A stretch of 64,000 nt of DNA from Spirochaetales bacterium (GTDB lineage: Bacteria; Spirochaetota; Spirochaetia; DAHUYW01): assembly GCA_027306915.1 (NCBI GenBank), contig DAHUYW010000009.1, positions 1 to 64,000 on the forward strand, written 5' to 3'. Each line of letters starts with the position of its first letter. Position 1 is the first letter of the stretch. A program made the translations under genes and the position numbers. The notes beneath the pieces are model-generated. The model searched no databases. It was not told the DNA's origin and saw only the letters and a list, made by a program, of their open reading frames with translations. This document shows, in pieces, positions 17,979-25,181 of the stretch.

Positions 17979-18014
17979 AGCCCCCGAGGGAAAGGAGGTC
18001 GAACCCCGGGGGCT
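17979..18014 (-). terminator. Hairpin terminator, first copy of a paired element
   Basis: Stem AGCCCCCG (17979-17986) with CGGGGGCT (18007-18014). Read on the minus strand, the stem is followed by TTCTTTT, so it looks like an intrinsic terminator. It lies about 110 bases past the end of the ABC sugar operon and just before the ubiA-type gene. The loop on the minus strand contains ACCTCCTTTC, identical to the anti-Shine-Dalgarno tail of 16S rRNA. A near copy sits at 21211-21247. Confidence 0.6.
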
Positions 18015-18123
18015 AAGAATGATTGTATCTAATTGGACGATCTGAGGCCCAAATGGTTCCCGGCGCTCACTGCCGCGAGTGTCTCATGCCCGCCCCGGCG
18101 GATCCTTCCGCGGGGCACGCTCG

Positions 18124-19131
18124 TCAGCCTGAGCGGCGGAGGTTGTCGACGTAGACCGCGGCGACGACCACGAGGCCGAGCACCACCTGTTCGACAAAGG
18201 GCGAGATCCCTGCAAGCTGCGACCCGTTCGCGAGAACCGTCATCAGGAGCGCCCCGATGACGCTTCCCAGGATCGTGCCGACACCTCCGAAGAGACTCCC
18301 GCCGCCGATCACAACGGCTGCGATCGAGAGAAGCTCGTCGTTCTGGCCGGCGGTGGGCAGGGCGGCGGCCGTATAGCCCGCGTAAAGGATCCCTCCGATC
18401 GCCGACGCGACCCCCCCCAGGATGTAAATCATCATGAGGTGGCGCTCGACTGCGATTCCGGCCCGCCGGGCGGATTCGGCGTTGCTTCCGATCGCAAGGG
18501 TGTAGCGGCCGAAGCGGGTCTTGTTCAGCAGAAACGCCGCGAGGACGGCGAGGACCGCTGCGATCCACGCCATGTGGGGAAAGCCGAGCAGCCTCCCCTG
18601 CGAGACTCCGAGAAAGCCGTTAGGCAACCCGAAGATAGGAGAGCCGTCGGTGAGAAGGAGGGCCGCCCCCAGGGCGACCGACAACATGCCGAGCGTGGCG
18701 ATGAATGGGGGCACCCGCAGCCGCGTCACCGCCGCGCCGTTGGCGGCGCCTGCAGCTACTCCCGTGAGGAGCGCCGCGATCAAGGCGACGACGGGCGGAA
18801 GATGAAAGGACACCATCGATCCGGCCGCGACCATCGAGGTAAGGGCAAGAACCGAGCCCTGCGAGATATCGATCCCGGCAGTGGCGATGATGAAGCTTTG
18901 CCCGAGCGCGAGCACCATGATGATCGCTCCCTGCTGGCTTATGTGAAACCAATTCACGTAGGTCAGGAAGCGCGGGTTGAGAGCTGAAAAGAGAACGATG
19001 AGCGCCACGAGGCTTGTGAGAGCGAAACCGAGCTGCTTGAGCCGTCCGAGTATGGCGCGCTCGGGCCGCTCGCCTGCAGCCTCGTCGCGCCCGGTGCCCT
19101 CGGTCAGCTCCGGCTGGACTTCCTGGTTCAC
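18124..19131 (-). CDS. Sugar ABC transporter permease (RbsC/FrcC type)
   Basis: 335 residues from a GTG at 19131, preceded by AAGGGGGG and overlapping the ATPase stop by four bases. An N-terminal cytoplasmic tail rich in Glu and Gly is followed by eight to nine membrane helices. The family signature is visible as ALGQSFIIATAGIDISQGSVL and later LPTAGQNDELLSIAAVVIGG. It forms the channel of a ribose/fructose/xylose-class (CUT2) importer with the neighbouring ATPase and binding protein. Last gene of the operon. Confidence 0.9.
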   Translation of the reverse strand: MNQEVQPELTEGTGRDEAAGERPERAILGRLKQLGFALTSLVALIVLFSALNPRFLTYVNWFHISQQGAIIMVLALGQSFIIATAGIDISQGSVLALTSMVAAGSMVSFHLPPVVALIAALLTGVAAGAANGAAVTRLRVPPFIATLGMLSVALGAALLLTDGSPIFGLPNGFLGVSQGRLLGFPHMAWIAAVLAVLAAFLLNKTRFGRYTLAIGSNAESARRAGIAVERHLMMIYILGGVASAIGGILYAGYTAAALPTAGQNDELLSIAAVVIGGGSLFGGVGTILGSVIGALLMTVLANGSQLAGISPFVEQVVLGLVVVAAVYVDNLRRSG

Positions 19132-19892
19132 GTGGTCCCCCCTTGCCCGACCTCGGAGCGTCCCGTCATGTAGCGAATGAGCTCCTCCTGGTCGGTCTCC
19201 GAGGCACGGGTCTCATAGACCTTCGTTCCCCTATTCATCACCACGACGGAGTCAGCCGCCTCGAGGGCGAGGAGCAGGTTGTGATCGATGTAGATGACGC
19301 CGATCCCTTCGTCCTTGAGCGTCTTCACGAGCCCCAAGACGTTGCGCGCCTCCGGGACCGCGAGGGCGGCGGTCGGCTCATCCATGATCACGAGCTTCAT
19401 CTTCCAGTACATCGCGCGGGCAATTGCGACCGCCTGGCGCTGCCCACCCGACAGATTCAGCACGGCGGCGCGCGGATCGGGGATCTTGCTTTCGATTCGG
19501 TTCAGGAGCCTCGCCGTTTCCCGGTTGATCCGCTTCGAATCGATGACGGGAATCAATCCGAGCCACCGGACGAGCATCTCTCTGCCGAGAAAGATGTTCG
19601 CCCCGACGTTCAGGTGGTTCGCAAGCGCGAGGTCTTGGTAGATGGTCTCGATCCCGGCGCTGCGCGCCTCGCGCGGGCTCTGGAAATGAACGGGACGGCC
19701 GTCGAAGAGGATCTCCCCGCCGTCGGGCTGATGGACTCCGGCGATCACCTTGATAAGGGTCGACTTCCCCGCGCCATTGTCTCCCACTACCGCCACGACT
19801 TCGCCGGCGCGCACGCACAGGTCCATCCCACGCAGGGCTTCCACCGCACCGAAATGCTTCCGGATTCCTCTCGCTTCCAGCAATTCACTCAT
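19128..19892 (-). CDS. Sugar ABC transporter ATP-binding protein, single domain (FrcA-like)
   Basis: 254 residues, one nucleotide-binding domain: Walker A VGDNGAGKST, signature LSGGQRQAVAIARAMY, Walker B LVIMDEPTAAL. Most CUT2 importers (RbsA, XylG, MglA) have two fused domains of about 500 residues. A single-domain form is known from the fructose importer FrcBCA, which this resembles in layout and size. It must act as a homodimer on the permease. It follows the binding-protein gene after a 102-base spacer that contains a strong hairpin. Confidence 0.88.
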   Translation of the reverse strand: MSELLEARGIRKHFGAVEALRGMDLCVRAGEVVAVVGDNGAGKSTLIKVIAGVHQPDGGEILFDGRPVHFQSPREARSAGIETIYQDLALANHLNVGANIFLGREMLVRWLGLIPVIDSKRINRETARLLNRIESKIPDPRAAVLNLSGGQRQAVAIARAMYWKMKLVIMDEPTAALAVPEARNVLGLVKTLKDEGIGVIYIDHNLLLALEAADSVVVMNRGTKVYETRASETDQEELIRYMTGRSEVGQGGTT

Positions 19893-19924
19893 CCGCCGCC
19901 CTCCGTCAAGAAAGTGGAAGGGAA

Positions 19925-19944
19925 GCCTCGCTCAAGAGCGAGGC
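19925..19944. other. Intercistronic hairpin between binding protein and ATPase genes
   Basis: GCCTCGCTC (19925-19933) and GAGCGAGGC (19936-19944) form a perfect nine-base stem; flanking GAAG and CTTC extend it with bulges. No T-tract follows on either strand, so it is not a full intrinsic terminator. In ABC operons a stem-loop after the binding-protein gene commonly protects its mRNA and lowers expression of the membrane components. Confidence 0.6.
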
Positions 19945-19994
19945 CTCCTCTTCCGTCGTTCAAACCGCCTTCAGTCGTTGCGTGCCGATGCGCG

Positions 19995-21050
19995 TTACGA
20001 CTGATAGGAGGGCGCGTACTGCTGGATGGCCTTGGTTGCCTGCGCCGTGACGAGATTCTTCGGGGTCAACAGGAAGTATCCCGTGTTGACCCTTTTCGGT
20101 ACCTTCATCCCGTCGTGGATGTCGATCAGCTCGACGACCCCGTAGTAGCCCATGTTGTAGGGCGACTGCAGAATCGAGGCTTGAATGACCCCGTCCTTCA
20201 CGTACTTGATCTCCCCGAGGTCCGCGTCGAAACCGACGATCTTCACCGGCGACTTCGAAGAGGCTATCGCCTCCGCGGGACCGAGCGCCGAGCGATCGTT
20301 CGCCCCGAAGATGACCTTCACCTTCGGAAACTGAACGAGCATATTGTTGGCGAGCGACTCCCCGGTCGAGATGCTGTTTTGCGAGTACTCCACGTGTCCA
20401 ACCATCTTCACGTCGGAGAAGCTCTTCATCCCCTCCTCGAAGCCCTTCGGACGCGCAATCCCGGTGCTGGCGGTATGATTGAAGTCGACAATTCCGTATT
20501 CACCGCCTTTGTTGTCCAGAACGTGCTTGGCCGTGTAGTCCGCGAGAGCGGCGGCCGCGCCGATGTTGCTCGTCGCGAGGAAGCTGTCCGCGATGTTCGG
20601 GCTCAAGCCCGAATCGACGGTCACGACAGGGATGTGCGAGCGCATCGCGCTGCGTACGGGCTGGAGGAGCGCGGACGGATTCTGCGCGGCAAGAATGATG
20701 CCGTCGACCCCCGCGGTGACCGCGTTGTTTACCATCCCGATCTGAGCCGAGAGATCCGTTCCGCTCGCAGGGGCCTCAAAGTGCACGGTTACCCCATACT
20801 TCTTGGCCGCCGCGTCGGCTCCCTCTTTGACTGCCAGCCAGTAGGGCGATGCATTGGATTTGGTGATCAACTCGAAGGTGTAGCTCTTTGTCGGTTTTGC
20901 CGGAAGAGGTATCGCGTTGATCCCGACCATCGTTGAGCTTGCGGTCGTCGACTGGGTCGTCTTCTCATGCTGACCCATTGCGAACGCTGACGAGACAGAC
21001 AGGATGCCGCACAACAGGATAAGCGACCCTGTTTTTGAAATGATATTCAT
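19995..21050 (-). CDS. Periplasmic sugar-binding protein (RbsB type)
   Basis: 351 residues from ATG 21050, chosen because AAAGGAAAG lies upstream and the signal peptide starts there (MNIISKTGSLILLCGILSVS, mature end near AMGQHEK). The frame is open 17 codons further but without a ribosome site. Periplasmic-binding-protein-like I fold: SNASPYWLAVKEGADAAAKK, DGIILAAQNPSALLQPV, VTVDSGLSP, IFGANDRSALGPAEAI. It would deliver a pentose or hexose to the single-domain ATPase/permease pair. First gene of the operon, hence probably the most abundant product. The ligand cannot be told from sequence. Confidence 0.9.
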   Translation of the reverse strand: MNIISKTGSLILLCGILSVSSAFAMGQHEKTTQSTTASSTMVGINAIPLPAKPTKSYTFELITKSNASPYWLAVKEGADAAAKKYGVTVHFEAPASGTDLSAQIGMVNNAVTAGVDGIILAAQNPSALLQPVRSAMRSHIPVVTVDSGLSPNIADSFLATSNIGAAAALADYTAKHVLDNKGGEYGIVDFNHTASTGIARPKGFEEGMKSFSDVKMVGHVEYSQNSISTGESLANNMLVQFPKVKVIFGANDRSALGPAEAIASSKSPVKIVGFDADLGEIKYVKDGVIQASILQSPYNMGYYGVVELIDIHDGMKVPKRVNTGYFLLTPKNLVTAQATKAIQQYAPSYQS

Positions 21051-21496
21051 GAAATCTTTCCTTTGCGTCGGATCCGATATGCACACTCTCGAAGCCGACA
21101 CGCTTGCTTTGACTGAATAGACGCTCGTGCAAGCCTCTCTGTTACAACCCTTGAGTGCGGCAGGTTGCGCTCGCGATCACAGCCATCTCCGCCGTCGAAG
21201 GGTTGAAAAGAGCCCCCGAGGAAAAAGGAGGTTAAACCCCGGGGGCAAGAAATGACTTGCGAAATATTTGACGTTCCTTGTCGGATTTGGTTCCCTGCGG
21301 CAACGCGAATTTTGAGGGTGCTCGTCGTGCAGCCGCGCGGCAAGGAGAAGGCGGGCGATCGACGGATTCGGGTCCGCCATGCAGGGCGGGATCGCCTTGA
21401 CCCTGCGTGAGAACGCAAGTACATTCTTACGCGCGTCGTTGACGCAACCGTGTGAATTCAAAAACGGCCTATTCAAAACCCTATTAAGAACAAACA
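21051..21496. other. Intergenic region between two divergent ABC loci
   Basis: 446 bases without a convincing gene. It holds the second hairpin copy (21211-21247) in what would be the 5' leader of the sugar-importer operon on the minus strand. The short plus-strand frames, including one starting just after the hairpin, have no coding character that I can support. I could not settle on a promoter for either direction. Confidence 0.5.
21211..21247 (-). terminator. Hairpin, second copy of the paired element, in the operon leader
   Basis: Stem GCCCCCG (21212-21218) with CGGGGGC (21240-21246). On the minus strand it is followed by TCTTTT. It differs from the copy at 17979-18014 by a few bases and a two-base loop insertion; the loop again carries ACCTCCTTT. 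It lies about 160 bases upstream of the binding-protein ATG, so on that transcript it would be an attenuator rather than an end-of-operon terminator. Confidence 0.55.
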
Positions 21497-23263
21497 ATGA
21501 AGCAATTCAACCGCGCGTTCTTTCACGACCTCTGGCGGCTCTCGAAGCCGTACTGGTCGAGGTCCGAAGAACGGTGGTCGGCGCGCGGGCTCTTCGCTCT
21601 CATCGTCGTGCTTAACCTGTTGATGGTGTTCATCTCCTACCGCATCACGGAGTGGTACAACACCTTCTGGAACGACCTTCAGCGCTACGATGCTCCGGCC
21701 GCCTGGCACGAGATCCTTATCTTCGTCATCCTCGTCGTGCCCTACATCGTCGCCGCAGTCTACCAGACCTATCTCGGCCAGATGCTGCAGATCCGCTGGC
21801 GGCGCTGGCTCACAAGGCGATACCTGAACGCCTGGCTCGACGAGCGCGCCTATTATCGGCTGCAGGTCAGCGACGCCGGCACCGACAACCCGGACCAGCG
21901 TATCGCCGACGACCTGTCGAGCTTCACCTCGCAGACCTTGAACCTTGTGATCGGAGTGTTGAGCTCGGTCACCACCTTGGTGGCCTTCATCGCCATGCTC
22001 TGGGGGCTCTCCGCGCACGTCCCCATCCCATGGCACGGTGCAAAGATCGTCATCCCCGGCTACCTCGTTTGGGCCGCAGTGGTCTATTCCCTCGCGGGTA
22101 CGGTACTCACAGCATGGGTCGGCCGCCCCCTCATCAACCTCAACTTCAACCAGGAGCGCTATCAGGCCGACTTCCGCTTCAGCATGGTCCGCCTGCGCGA
22201 GAACAGCGAGTCGGTCGCCCTCTACGGCGGCGAGGCTCGCGAGCGCGAGCACTTCCTCGCCCGCTTCGCCACCCTCTTCGGCAATTTCTGGCAGATCATG
22301 CGGCGCACCCGGCGCCTGAACTGGTGGGTATCCGGCTACGGCCAGGCGGCCGTCATCTTCCCGATCCTTGTGAGCCTTCCGGCCTACTTCGCCAAGCTCA
22401 TCCAGATCGGCTCGATCATGCAGATATCGAGCGCCTTTGGTCAGGTGCAGGGCGCTCTCTCCTTCATAGTGAACAGCTACTCCGGCCTGGCAAGCTGGCA
22501 TGCCGTCGTCGACCGGTTGCGCTTCTTCGAGCAGGCCATGGACCAGATCAAGATCCTTCGCGAAACCCACCACAAGGTGGTCCGCAGCGACGGCCTCCAC
22601 CTGCGCGTGGCCGATCTCAACGTGTACCTCCCGGATGGCCGCGCGCTGCTGCGAGACCTCAACCTGGATCTCGACCGGGGGGGACGCATGATCATCATGG
22701 GCCCCTCCGGGAGCGGCAAGAGCACCCTAGTCCGGGCGCTTGCCGGTATCTGGCCCTTTGGCGACGGAGAGGTGAAGCTGCCGGAGAGCGATCTCGTCCT
22801 CTTTCTTCCGCAGAAGCCCTACCTCCCGCTTGGGAGCCTTCGGGAGGTGCTCCTCTATCCCTTCGGCGCTGCCGCCACCACCGACGGCGAAATCGGTTCG
22901 GCGCTTACCCTCGCCGGCCTTCCGGAGCTTTCCGTGCGGCTTGCCGATAGCCGCCTGTGGGCGCAGGTGCTGTCGCTCGGGGAGCAGCAGCGCGTCGCCT
23001 TCGCCCGCATCTTCCTCCAGCGCCCGGCGTGGGTCTTTATGGACGAAGCGACCTCGGCCCTCGACGAGCCCGCCGAGAGCCGGCTCTACCTCACTCTTAT
23101 CCATGAGCTTCCGCGCACGGCTATCGTGAGCGTCGGGCATCGCTCGAGCCTTCTTGCTTTTCACGAATCGCGCCTCGTCATCAGGGGAGAGGGGCACTGG
23201 CAGGTGGAGGCGCTCCCTCAGAGCAAGACGATCCCCGGCGACGGGAGAGGGTTGCAGGGCTGA
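21497..23263 (+). CDS. SbmA/YddA-like ABC transporter, fused membrane and ATPase domains
   Basis: 588 residues. The N-terminal half is an SbmA/BacA-type membrane domain (FISYRITEWYNTFWNDLQRY, QMLQIRWRRWLTRRYLNAWL, NPDQRIADDLSSF). The C-terminal half is a nucleotide-binding domain with Walker A GPSGSGKST at about 402-410, signature LSLGEQQR and Walker B WVFMDEATSAL. This domain order and the LSLGE signature are those of YddA and the ABCD/BacA-related transporters (peptides, very-long-chain fatty acyl groups or cobalamin). The Shine-Dalgarno is weak. A broken TetR gene follows 101 bases downstream. Substrate unknown. Confidence 0.87.
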   Translation: MKQFNRAFFHDLWRLSKPYWSRSEERWSARGLFALIVVLNLLMVFISYRITEWYNTFWNDLQRYDAPAAWHEILIFVILVVPYIVAAVYQTYLGQMLQIRWRRWLTRRYLNAWLDERAYYRLQVSDAGTDNPDQRIADDLSSFTSQTLNLVIGVLSSVTTLVAFIAMLWGLSAHVPIPWHGAKIVIPGYLVWAAVVYSLAGTVLTAWVGRPLINLNFNQERYQADFRFSMVRLRENSESVALYGGEAREREHFLARFATLFGNFWQIMRRTRRLNWWVSGYGQAAVIFPILVSLPAYFAKLIQIGSIMQISSAFGQVQGALSFIVNSYSGLASWHAVVDRLRFFEQAMDQIKILRETHHKVVRSDGLHLRVADLNVYLPDGRALLRDLNLDLDRGGRMIIMGPSGSGKSTLVRALAGIWPFGDGEVKLPESDLVLFLPQKPYLPLGSLREVLLYPFGAAATTDGEIGSALTLAGLPELSVRLADSRLWAQVLSLGEQQRVAFARIFLQRPAWVFMDEATSALDEPAESRLYLTLIHELPRTAIVSVGHRSSLLAFHESRLVIRGEGHWQVEALPQSKTIPGDGRGLQG

Positions 23264-23332
23264 TCGCTTCCGCAGACTTTCACCGAAATTCGCCGACGCC
23301 GCCGCTTGAGAGACGTGATATTCCGCGCCATG

Positions 23333-23348
23333 ATGAGTCCCGACTCAT
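23333..23348. promoter_or_regulatory. Likely TetR operator
   Basis: A 16-base inverted repeat, ATGAGTC-CC-GACTCAT, directly upstream of the TetR gene (start at 23365 or 23383) and overlapping TTGACA at 23348. TGAGTC/GACTCA half-sites are common in TetR-type operators. It fits autoregulation of a gene that now appears frameshifted. Confidence 0.5.
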
Positions 23349-23364
23349 TGACATTGGGGGACGA

Positions 23365-23930
23365 TTGACTGGCCAAAGGCGGATGACGGACGAGGCGAAG
23401 GCTCGAACGCGTCGGCGGCTCGTGGCGGTTAGCCTCGCGCAGTTCGCAGCCCGCGGGTTGCGCGAGATGCGCACCCTCGGCGTGCCGAAGGCCGCCCGCG
23501 TGGCGCACGGGACGCTCTTCGCCCATTTCCCGTCGCCGGAGGGGCTCAACGAGGCGGCGCTCGAGGAGTTCAGCTTGCGAAGAACCGTGCGGGACTGCGC
23601 GAGATCCTCGAGGGGCACCTTGCCGGGTTGACCGAGTCGGAGGGGCTCTACGCGCGACTCGTCCAGAAGTGGCCCCTGCTTCCCGGGCGGGCTCAGAACG
23701 CCCTGGCCGCCATTCAATCCGCAATCTCCCATCACATCTCCGAGACGGCCGGACGGGAGATGGAGGCAGGAGGGATTCGCCCGATGGCCCTCGATCTGCT
23801 TCTGAACACCTGGGTCGGGCTGCTTCACTGCTACGTCGCGAACGGGCGCCTTTGGGCGCCCGAGGGCTCGGTGCTCAAGCGGTATGAGCCCGCTCTTCTG
23901 GACCACTTGCTCATGCTCGTGAAGAATTGA
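23365..23930 (+). pseudogene. TetR-family regulator, frameshifted
   Basis: Residues 1-69 encode the TetR DNA-binding domain: KARTRRRLVAVSLAQFAARG, then GTLFAHFPSPEGLNEAALEEF. That frame soon ends in an unrelated tail. Reading on one base earlier restores a sensible sequence, QLAKNRAGLREILEGHLAGL, that runs into the ligand-domain frame (LYARLVQKWPLLPGRAQNAL ... LLMLVKN). The break is at about 23565-23575 and equals a one-base deletion. The recognition helix also looks unusual (MRTLGVPKAARVAHGTLF). Start is TTG 23365 or ATG 23383. Either a true pseudogene or a sequencing error. Confidence 0.75.
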
Positions 23931-24024
23931 TGAAACGCCGGAGCCAGGATCGAATCCATATGAGTAATCGCGAGACCGCTCGGGAAGCTGGGCGTAGATC
24001 TCGCAAAGTGGCCGGAGGATAAGG

Positions 24025-24305
24025 ATGACGAAGACCTGTATCGCGGGCGGAATGCCGATGGCCGCACGAGAGGACTTCGAGATGGGGGATGATTCCAAGG
24101 ACTACTGCACGCGCTGCGCCCGCCCCGACGGGACCATGCAGTCCTATCTGGACAAGCTCGACTCGCTCACCGCCTTCATCATGGGAACCCAAGGCCTGGA
24201 TCCCGGCCCGCGCGGAAGGCGACGGCGCAGATGATGGAGCGGCTTCCGGCGTGGAACGGGAGACGGGAGCAGCGGGTCGAGAGTCCGAAGGGCTCCGGAG
24301 CGTGA
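24025..24305 (+). pseudogene. Small zinc-ribbon protein, frameshifted
   Basis: ATG 24025 has GGAGG six bases upstream. The first frame gives a family-like core (MPMAAREDFEMGDDSKDYC, then CARPDGTMQSYLDKLDSLTA and MGTQGLD) resembling the putative zinc-ribbon family whose members begin with CQSCGMP. Here the first CxxC has become CIAG, losing one metal ligand. After GLD the frame degenerates into Arg repeats, while the frame one base earlier continues as RKATAQMMERLPAWNG, the normal family ending, to a stop at 24303. The shift, at about 24200-24213, equals a one-base deletion. Confidence 0.65.
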
Positions 24306-24422
24306 GCGAACGGCCTGCCCCGGGGCCGCATCCTTCCGGCGCCTGTGCGACTCCATGCAGGTCTCAATGAGGCTCCTGGCGCGCCGGCACGTCGGCCTCC
24401 CCCGCCTGTCTGCGTGCGAAGC

Positions 24423-25118
24423 TCAGTCGCCGTGGTGTCGCACCCGGTGGGTCTCGTTGTAGTAGTTGACCGCGGCGCGGGGGGAGCCGGGGTAGCTCGC
24501 GGCGACGATCCCAAGAGTCAATCCTATGGCGTAGATGATATGCCCCGTCAGGTAGCTGAGCCCCGCCTCGCTGTCCATTGAGTGGTTGCTGTAGTAGAGC
24601 ATCCCCGCGTATGCGTAGACAATGCCAACGAGACCGATCGTGGCACCTGCGAACCCGCTGACATTGGCCGTGAGGGTCTTCTCCCTATACTCCTTGGCGT
24701 ACCGCTGCAGCTCCATGTTCGTTCGATCGGAGGCTGCGAGCGCCCCGACGAGGGAGGCATAGCCGTTCGCTCCTCCTTGACTTCCGTAGTAGCTCCCTCG
24801 AAAGGCGTAGATGTCGCCGTAACGGGCCGGAATGCGGACGACGGAATTCCCATTCGTCGGAATCTCGCCCGTCGCGCTTTCGCCCCATGCGATATCCTCG
24901 GAGGAAAGAACGCAGCTCCAGCCGTTTGGAAGCCGCGCATAGAGTTGGCTTTCGTACCCGACGCCCTCGATGGTCGCTCGGAAGGCATCACCCTCTTTCG
25001 TGTAGATAATGGAGTTGCGATTCTCGCCGTCTTGCGGGTCGTAGGGACGTTCTGGCTCCGCGAGCGCCGTCGCCCAAGCGAGGGCTATCATCGCCCATGC
25101 GAAAAAGAGAATCTTCAT
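24423..25118 (-). CDS. Exported protein with two C-terminal membrane segments
   Basis: 231 residues from ATG 25118, eight bases after AAGGAG; an ATG two codons earlier sits too close to that site. The signal peptide is MKILFFAWAMIALAWATALA. A compact domain follows (TKEGDAFRATIEGVGYESQL, NSVVRIPARYGDIYAF), resembling PEGA-like carbohydrate or surface domains only loosely. Two hydrophobic stretches follow near residues 150-175 and 195-215. No family recognised. It is 63 bases downstream of the first LPP20-type lipoprotein gene and in the same direction, so it may be the last gene of that envelope cluster. Confidence 0.6.
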   Translation of the reverse strand: MKILFFAWAMIALAWATALAEPERPYDPQDGENRNSIIYTKEGDAFRATIEGVGYESQLYARLPNGWSCVLSSEDIAWGESATGEIPTNGNSVVRIPARYGDIYAFRGSYYGSQGGANGYASLVGALAASDRTNMELQRYAKEYREKTLTANVSGFAGATIGLVGIVYAYAGMLYYSNHSMDSEAGLSYLTGHIIYAIGLTLGIVAASYPGSPRAAVNYYNETHRVRHHGD

Positions 25119-25181
25119 AGCCATCTCTCCTTCCGGAGCTCCCAACGGGCGGCGGCCCCGGATTTCGGAAAGCGGTTCCCC

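Noticed and set aside
19143..20936. 597-codon plus-strand frame across the sugar ABC operon
   Set aside because: Opposite-strand shadow of the ATPase and binding-protein genes; no recognisable motif or start signal.
21227..21410. Small plus-strand gene starting after the second hairpin, using the AAGGAGG in its loop as ribosome site
   Set aside because: The spacing to the ATG at about 21252 is some 20 bases, too long, and the translation has no coding character. The hairpin with a T-tract on the other strand explains the sequence better.
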